Origin: Bacteroidales bacterium UBA2295
GTDB lineage: Bacteria; Bacteroidota; Bacteroidia; Bacteroidales; Tenuifilaceae
Direction: 5' to 3'
Length of the DNA stretch: 31,348 nt
Assembly: GCA_002345825.1 (NCBI GenBank)
Contig: DDWD01000214.1
Coordinates: 1 to 31,348 of the forward strand
Position 1 is the first letter of the stretch. The number at the start of each line of letters is the position of its first letter. A model generated the notes under the pieces. The model was not told the origin of the DNA. It saw only the letters and a program-made list of their open reading frames with translations, and ran no database searches. The position numbers were made by a program, and so were the translations under genes. Shown here piece by piece: positions 25,931 to 31,348 of this stretch.

Positions 25931-28318
25931 ATGGATTTTGAAAATAGTTCCCAACGAGATGAACTAAGACGACGAGCAGCAGAACTCCTAAGTAGTAAAC
26001 AATCAATAAACCCACAAGAGTTCACCGAAAACCTTGAAGATTTAATCGAGAACCTTCAGGTGTACCAAATTGAACTCGAAATGCAGAATCAGGAGCTGAT
26101 TCGCACGCAGGAGCAACTTTCGCATACTAAAGCAAAATTCGAAACGCTATTTAATCAGGCTCCTGTTGGTTACTGTACTCTTACCTTTGATGGGGATATG
26201 GTTGATGTTAACTCAACTTTTGCTGGGTTCGTGGATTTAGACCAAGCAAAGCTCCGCGGTGATAATATTAAGAGGTTTGTGCATCCCGACGATCAGGATT
26301 TGTTGCACATGCATTTCCAGAAAGTATGTCGTAATGAGGATGCCGAGAGTGTTACGCTGCGTTTTGGTAGCAATGAATCATACATTCATGTTGCTCTCCA
26401 TTCTGTTATTCTTGATGATGGGGATGGGGACACCCTGCTCTGCTCTTTAAGCAATATTTCCAGAGAGGTTGTTTACCAAAAGGAGCTATTGGCCAGCGAT
26501 GCGCGATTTCGCTCCTTGATATCATCAATGGATGATGTGGTTTTTACTATGGATACCCAACATAGGCATACAGGTGTGTATGGTCGATGGGTGCAGCAAA
26601 ACAATCAAACCCCTGAGGATTTTCTGGGTAAAACCGCCGCCGAGATTTTTGGTGACGAGGCTGCTAAGCTGCACAACCAAAATACCTCAGAGGCCCTTAA
26701 GGGTAAAAATGTAGTTTACGAATGGTCTGTATCAACCCCCAATGGGGAGGAATATTTCCAAACCTCATTATCGCCAATTTTTGGAGAAAATAATGTTGTA
26801 GAAGGAGTTGTTGGGCTGGGTAGGAACATAACCAACCTCAAGCGTACGATGCAATCGCTCAAAGAGAGCGAAGAGAAGTACCGAAACCTTGTGGAGAATG
26901 TGAATGATATTATTTACAGCCTTAGCCCCGATGGGTATTTCAATTACGTCTCTCCAAATTGGTTAAATATCCTTGGGCATAACATCAATGAGGTAGCAGG
27001 TCGACACTTCTCCGAATTTGTTCACCCCGATGACCTTGAGGTATGTAAATCATTCCTCGAAAAGGTAATTGCAACGGGCAAACGGCAACGCGGTGTTGAA
27101 TACAGAGTGAAGCATAAAGATGGGCGTTGGCGCTGGCACCATTCCAGCGGATCGATAAATTTGGTGGCAAACGGTAGCATAGAGTTTATTGGCATTGCAT
27201 ACGATGTGACAGATGTGAAAGTGATTCAGGAGCAGCTCCGTGAGCGGATTAAAGAGATTGACTGCTTGTATAAGATTACTACCCTGGGAAACGACACCAC
27301 CATTACTCTAAATGATTTTCTGCACAAATGCATAAGCATAATTCCCTCAGGTTTTTTGAGTCCGCAACGGGTAGCGGTAAAAATTTGTTTAAACAGTAAA
27401 ACCTTTGTATCACCTACATTTACAGGAGATCTTAACGTGATGTCAGTCCCACTTAAAACCGTACTTGGCCAGAGTGGGGAAATTCAGGTAGAGCTATTGG
27501 ACAATAATCTGCAATTCTTAGATGAAGAGCAAACCCTGCTAAACCTTTTGGCCGAGACCATTAGCCAGGTGGTTGAACGTGGTAGGGTACTGGATGAAAT
27601 TAGCCAAACCAATGAGAGCCTAAAGGTTATTAATGCCGAAAAGGATAAGATTTTAACCATTATCGCCCATGACTTGCGTGGTCCTTTATCAACAATTATA
27701 GGGTTAAGCGAGCATATGAAGGAGGCATTTTTTGAAATGGGCAGTGAGAAGCAGCAAATGTTTATTGATGGTATTCACAAAACATCAACAAACCTTTCGC
27801 AACTTTTAGATAATCTTTTGGTTTGGGCAAGGCTCAAACGAGGTAATATTGAGTTCAAACCTAAGAGCAATAATCTTTTCCAATTAGCCGAAAATGCAAT
27901 TGTGCTTTTTGAAGACCAATTGATTAAGAAACAGGTACACCTAAGCAATGCAATCAATAAGAATTTGCACGTATTGGCAGACGCTAGGATGGTAGAAACA
28001 GTTTTCCGAAATATTATTTCAAACGCCATAAAGTTTTCATATCGAGGGGGGGATGTGGTTGTATCGGCCAAGCCAAGCCATGAAAATATGGTATTAGTAT
28101 CCGTTACCGATAACGGTGTGGGAATGGACGACTATATTCTAAGTCACCTGTTCCAGTTCGATAGCGAGGCTGGTCGTGAAGGGACGGAGGAAGAGCCCAG
28201 CACAGGTTTTGGAATGCCCCTTTGCAAAGAGCTGGTTGAAAAAAATAATGGGCAAATTTGGGCCGAGAGCAAGGAGGGAAAGGAAAGCACTATATTCGTT
28301 ACCCTGCCATTAGCCTAA
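25931..28318 (+). CDS. Soluble multi-PAS sensor histidine kinase
   Basis: The ATG at 25931 is chosen because the neighbouring paralogue aligns from there; the upstream TTG (25898) adds 11 unsupported residues. The 795-residue product has no membrane segment. An N-terminal helix carries the signature YQIELEMQNQEL, common before PAS domains in such kinases. Three PAS domains follow (about 60-185, 190-310, 315-435), then a GAF-like module with CLYKITTL and IIPSGF (about 436-560), a HisKA domain with His580 (AHDLRGPLS), and a HATPase domain with NAIKF and DNGVGM. No receiver or regulator gene is adjacent. It shares its first two PAS domains, last PAS and GAF-like module with the next gene, so the two arose by duplication. 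Confidence 0.9.
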   Translation: MDFENSSQRDELRRRAAELLSSKQSINPQEFTENLEDLIENLQVYQIELEMQNQELIRTQEQLSHTKAKFETLFNQAPVGYCTLTFDGDMVDVNSTFAGFVDLDQAKLRGDNIKRFVHPDDQDLLHMHFQKVCRNEDAESVTLRFGSNESYIHVALHSVILDDGDGDTLLCSLSNISREVVYQKELLASDARFRSLISSMDDVVFTMDTQHRHTGVYGRWVQQNNQTPEDFLGKTAAEIFGDEAAKLHNQNTSEALKGKNVVYEWSVSTPNGEEYFQTSLSPIFGENNVVEGVVGLGRNITNLKRTMQSLKESEEKYRNLVENVNDIIYSLSPDGYFNYVSPNWLNILGHNINEVAGRHFSEFVHPDDLEVCKSFLEKVIATGKRQRGVEYRVKHKDGRWRWHHSSGSINLVANGSIEFIGIAYDVTDVKVIQEQLRERIKEIDCLYKITTLGNDTTITLNDFLHKCISIIPSGFLSPQRVAVKICLNSKTFVSPTFTGDLNVMSVPLKTVLGQSGEIQVELLDNNLQFLDEEQTLLNLLAETISQVVERGRVLDEISQTNESLKVINAEKDKILTIIAHDLRGPLSTIIGLSEHMKEAFFEMGSEKQQMFIDGIHKTSTNLSQLLDNLLVWARLKRGNIEFKPKSNNLFQLAENAIVLFEDQLIKKQVHLSNAINKNLHVLADARMVETVFRNIISNAIKFSYRGGDVVVSAKPSHENMVLVSVTDNGVGMDDYILSHLFQFDSEAGREGTEEEPSTGFGMPLCKELVEKNNGQIWAESKEGKESTIFVTLPLA
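26751..26783 (+). repeat. 33-bp segment identical to 29522-29554
   Basis: It encodes YFQTSLSPIF at the end of the second PAS domain and is base-for-base identical, including synonymous sites, to the same place in the next kinase. Flanking codons differ at many third positions. The sequence supports duplication followed by local gene conversion, or strong constraint. Confidence 0.75.
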
Positions 28319-28695
28319 GCTTGGTATGTTTTGCTTTAAGGCTTAATTATTTATTAATTGCCCTTGTATTGCGCATAGTATTTTTCCATATAATTTGAGT
28401 TTTACTCTATTGCCAAATCAGCTGTGCTTCTCCCGGCATTGTTGAATTGGTTAGGATCATGCCCATACATCATTTGGGGAGTTGGCTAACATTAGCTTAT
28501 CCACTTTGAGAAAGGTGCATCTTTATCTTAAATATCTTCCTGAAGAATGATTGGAGCCATTGTTTTTATGCTTCAAGGTAATCTAAGCACACATATACCT
28601 CTCGAGATCTTTGGTCAAAAACTTGGCGAAGAATTAACAAATTCACATATTCAGTTTCCTGAGTTTTTCTTATATTATCCAACAAAAAATTGGTT
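28319..28695 (+). other. Intergenic region before the last kinase; no gene seen
   Basis: 377 nt between two similar kinase genes. I find no tRNA, no convincing intrinsic terminator (only a weak CCTAAGC/GCTTTAAGG pairing after the stop) and no exact TAnnTTTG element. A 69-codon reading frame at 28547-28756 runs into the kinase start in another frame and lacks any recognisable feature. The length suggests a separate promoter for the last gene, but I cannot place it. Confidence 0.5.
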
Positions 28696-31125
28696 ATGGG
28701 TTCAGATTCAAATTTCAAGAAGGAGTGGCTTACTAAGCGTGCCGAGGAGCTTTTAAAAAGCAAGGAGAAGTTAAGCCCTTTGGATTTTTCCGATAGCCTT
28801 GAAGAGCTAGTGGAGAGCCTGCAGATTTATCAAATTGAGCTAGAGATGCAGAATACTGAACTTATTCGGGTTCAGCAGTCACTAGATAGGGAAAAAAGCA
28901 GATTCGAGACGCTGTTTAATCATGCTCCTGTAGGCTATTGCTCCCTATATCTTAATGGGGAACTACTTGAGGCAAATAAGGCATTCTGTCGAATCCTAGC
29001 CCTTTCTGAGAACCAAAGTAAAGGAAAGCATTTTAGCATTTTTGTTCACCCCGATAGTCAGGATGATTTTTACATCCATCTAAGGAGGGTTAAAGATACG
29101 CTAACCGATCATTCAACAATTTTAAGAGTTGGGAATACATCTACTGTGGTTTATATTAAGCTACATTCATCCGTTGCCCGATTTGAGGGCGATGATAACG
29201 AGGTTTTGCTTTGTACCATAAGCGACATTACCAATGAGGTATTATACCAACGCGATCTTCATCAAAGCGAGGAGCGGTTCCGTTCGCTCGTCACATCCAT
29301 TGATGATGTGGTGTTTACTCTGGATAAAAATCAGCGCCATACTGCAGTTTATGGGAAATGGCTCGAAAAGTTTAACCAAACCCCCGACGATTATCTGGGT
29401 AAAACCTCAGCCGATATGATGGGCAATGAGTTGGCTCAAATCCATGAAAAGAACAATACTATTGCCCTTGAAGGGCAAAGTGTGGTTTACGAGTGGAATA
29501 TTGACTTCGTTGAGGGGAAACAATATTTCCAAACCTCATTATCGCCAATTTTTGCAGCAAATAGAGAGGTAGTAGGGTTGGCTGGTGTGGCCAGGAATAT
29601 CACTGACCTAAAAAGCGCTGAATTGGCACTAGCCGAAAAGGAACTACAGTATCGTACTCTTGCCGATTCGGGTCAAGCGCTCATTTGGGCTTCGGGTTTG
29701 GATATGAAATGTAACTATTTTAATCAGGTGTGGCTTAGTTTTACTGGTAGAAAAATTGAGCAGGAACTTGGCGATGGTTGGACCGAGGGCGTTCACCCCG
29801 AGGATATGGAACGCTGCATTGGCATTTATACAAATGCTTTTAAAAATCGTGAAAAGTTTAGTATGCCCTATCGTTTGAGGCATTTTACTGGTGAATACCG
29901 TTGGATACAGGACGATGGAACGCCAAACTATAATAGTAAAGGAGAGTTTTTAGGTTACATAGGTCATTGTCTTGATATCTCCGAAAGAAAAAACATTGAG
30001 GAAGAGCTTAGGCATAGCGAGGAGAAGTTTAGGGTAATTTTCGACAATGCTCCCGTGGGAATATTTCACTACAATCAGGAGGGGATAATAACTGCGTGCA
30101 ACGATGCTTTTGTTAGTATCATTGGATCAACGCAGGCCAAACTAATCGGTCTCAATGTGCTAGACCTTCCGAATGCGGAGGTGGCAAATGCCATTAAGCT
30201 TAGCCTCGAAGGTAAAAAGGCCTATTTCGAGGGATACTACTCGCCAGTCACAGCAGACAAGTCGCTCTTTGTAAAGTTGCACATTGAGCCAGCTCAATAT
30301 CAAGATGGTGAAATTACAGGGGGTATAGCAATTGTTGAGGATATTACACAGCAAAGATTAGCCGAGGATGCCCTTCGCGATAGCGAGGAGAATTTCCGTA
30401 CCCTTGTGGACAGCGCCAATGATATAATTTACACGGTAAGTCCAGAGGGTGTTTTTACTTTCGCATCACCAAATTGGCAAAGTATTCTTGGGCATAAGCA
30501 GGATGAGGTTATTGGTAAGTCATTGGCCGACTTTGTTCACCCAGATGATGTTCATCTGTGCGCATCATTCTTACAAAAGATATTAGAGACGCAAAAGCCC
30601 CAAAGTGGAGTTGAGTATCGCGTTTTGCATAAGGACGGTAAATGGCGATGGCACAGATCAAATGGTTCAGTCCGTAAGCTAAAAGATGGCACCGATGGGT
30701 ATGTGGGCGTAGCCCATGATATAACCGATTTAAAACTTGCTGAAAGATCACTAGTTGAGAGAATGAAGGAGATAAACTGCCTTTACGATATCTCATCGCT
30801 TGGGCATAATACCGAGATGGACACCCCATCTTACCTTCAACAATGTGTTAGCCTAATCCCTTCGGGATTTAAAAATCCTCAGAATACTGGGGTAAGGATT
30901 GCTCTAGGTGATTATTTAGTGCAAACCGATAACTTTGTTGAGTCGGCTAACCGATTAACAACCAAAATCAAGCTAGAAGAGGTATTTATTGGTTCTATTG
31001 AGATTGTCCTAATCGAAAACATTGTTGATGATGATAAACCATTCCTAGATGAGGAGCAAACGCTTATAGAGCTTATTGCCGATGGATATGGCGCAGGTTT
31101 TTCAACGCGAAAGGATTATGAATGA
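28696..31125 (+). CDS. Multi-PAS sensor protein, 5' part of a frameshifted histidine kinase
   Basis: The ATG at 28696 is chosen over the TTG two codons upstream. 809 residues, soluble: the N-terminal helix with YQIELEMQNTEL, then about five PAS domains (66-190, 192-312, 318-440, 445-562, 568-690) and a GAF-like module (about 697-800) with CLYDISSLG and LIPSGF. Compared with the preceding kinase it has two extra PAS domains in the middle. The frame ends abruptly after LIELIAD with GYGAGFSTRKDYE and a TGA. Dropping one base near 31084 restores DMAQVFQRERIMNEI, which aligns without gaps to the paralogue and leads straight into HisKA. So this is half a kinase gene: a PAS-only protein, a pseudogene, or the product of a sequencing error. 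Confidence 0.85.
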   Translation: MGSDSNFKKEWLTKRAEELLKSKEKLSPLDFSDSLEELVESLQIYQIELEMQNTELIRVQQSLDREKSRFETLFNHAPVGYCSLYLNGELLEANKAFCRILALSENQSKGKHFSIFVHPDSQDDFYIHLRRVKDTLTDHSTILRVGNTSTVVYIKLHSSVARFEGDDNEVLLCTISDITNEVLYQRDLHQSEERFRSLVTSIDDVVFTLDKNQRHTAVYGKWLEKFNQTPDDYLGKTSADMMGNELAQIHEKNNTIALEGQSVVYEWNIDFVEGKQYFQTSLSPIFAANREVVGLAGVARNITDLKSAELALAEKELQYRTLADSGQALIWASGLDMKCNYFNQVWLSFTGRKIEQELGDGWTEGVHPEDMERCIGIYTNAFKNREKFSMPYRLRHFTGEYRWIQDDGTPNYNSKGEFLGYIGHCLDISERKNIEEELRHSEEKFRVIFDNAPVGIFHYNQEGIITACNDAFVSIIGSTQAKLIGLNVLDLPNAEVANAIKLSLEGKKAYFEGYYSPVTADKSLFVKLHIEPAQYQDGEITGGIAIVEDITQQRLAEDALRDSEENFRTLVDSANDIIYTVSPEGVFTFASPNWQSILGHKQDEVIGKSLADFVHPDDVHLCASFLQKILETQKPQSGVEYRVLHKDGKWRWHRSNGSVRKLKDGTDGYVGVAHDITDLKLAERSLVERMKEINCLYDISSLGHNTEMDTPSYLQQCVSLIPSGFKNPQNTGVRIALGDYLVQTDNFVESANRLTTKIKLEEVFIGSIEIVLIENIVDDDKPFLDEEQTLIELIADGYGAGFSTRKDYE
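29522..29554 (+). repeat. 33-bp segment identical to 26751-26783
   Basis: Second copy of the identical PAS-encoding segment (YFQTSLSPIF) in the adjacent paralogous kinase gene. See the first copy for interpretation. Confidence 0.75.
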
Positions 31126-31348
31126 AATTAATGAAAAAAACACTGCCCTGCAGGGACTGAACTCTGAGAAGGATAAGATCCTTTCCATAATTGCCCACGA
31201 CCTGCGTAGCCCGCTGTCAACAATTATTGGCCTATCGGGATTGCTAGAGAGCAAGCACGGTGAAATTGAATCTGAAAAGCAATTGGCTATGATGCAAGGG
31301 GTTAGCAACACGGCCAATCGGCTATTCCAACTATTGGAAAACCTTTTG
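31088..31348 (+). CDS. Histidine kinase core (HisKA), 3' part of the frameshifted kinase; runs off the window
   Basis: Open from the ATG at 31088 to the window edge in the frame one base ahead of the preceding gene. It encodes MAQVFQRERIMNEINEKN, then EKDKILSIIAHDLRSPLS with the phospho-accepting His codon at 31196-31198, and the dimerisation helix up to LFQLLENLL. This matches the HisKA region of the kinase at 25931-28318 (IIAHDLRGPLSTIIGLS). The HATPase domain must lie beyond the window. If translated separately, ATG 31118 overlaps the upstream TGA (31123-31125) closely enough for translational coupling, so a split two-protein kinase is possible though less likely than a frameshift. Confidence 0.8.
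   Translation, partial: MAQVFQRERIMNEINEKNTALQGLNSEKDKILSIIAHDLRSPLSTIIGLSGLLESKHGEIESEKQLAMMQGVSNTANRLFQLLENLL

Noticed and set aside
28547..28756. Possible small gene of 69 codons before the last kinase
   Set aside because: It overlaps the kinase start in another frame, has no recognisable motif or signal, and sits in otherwise featureless AT-rich sequence.
1..31348. CRISPR arrays, insertion sequences, prophage genes, tRNA or rRNA
   Set aside because: No regularly spaced repeats, transposase or integrase motifs, or cloverleaf-like sequences were seen in the intergenic regions.

Overview
The window comes from the chromosome of a Bacteroidota bacterium, most likely a Bacteroidales/Marinilabiliales-type organism. 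The signs are family composition (DUF4369-TlpA lipoprotein, TPR-SpoIIE phosphatase, LemA-TPM-TPM set, PAS-rich soluble kinases), missing Shine-Dalgarno sequences, and upstream elements matching the Bacteroidetes promoter (TTTG, 19 nt, TAnnTTTG). Composition is moderately AT-rich and even. I found no tRNA, rRNA, IS element, CRISPR array or prophage gene. This reads as core and regulatory chromosome rather than a mobile island.

Layout. 1-882 (-): a zinc-type ABC transporter binding lipoprotein. 1120-5986 (+): a membrane TPR-SpoIIE phosphatase, the GTPase MeaB and a TlpA-like thiol-disulfide lipoprotein. 6052-8682 (-): alaS, separated from the TlpA gene by a bidirectional terminator. 8846-15077 (+): three collinear membrane-anchored M23 peptidase paralogues, with two secreted beta-propeller proteins between the second and third. 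15155-18493 (+): a tight CapA, MerR, Nif3, zinc-ribbon run ending in a second bidirectional terminator. 18561-20398 (-): lemA and two TPM-domain genes in one operon. 20541-22553 (+): a solitary long-type urocanate hydratase with its own terminator. 22750-31348 (+): three sensor kinase genes, namely a 5TM/PAS hybrid kinase and two soluble multi-PAS kinases that look like duplicates.

How the genes relate. The middle of the window (alaS, M23, MerR, lemA, TPM, TPM) resembles a gene order I remember from other Bacteroidota. Here it appears stretched by two extra M23 copies, two propellers, CapA, Nif3 and the zinc-ribbon gene. The M23, propeller and CapA proteins all carry export or membrane signals, so an uncharacterised envelope module is the best candidate for something undescribed, but that is inference from context.

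The clearest anomaly is at the right end. The last kinase is broken by what looks like one extra base near 31084: its PAS/GAF half stops at 31125, and the HisKA half continues in the next frame to the window edge. This could be a sequencing error, a fresh pseudogene or a genuine split.
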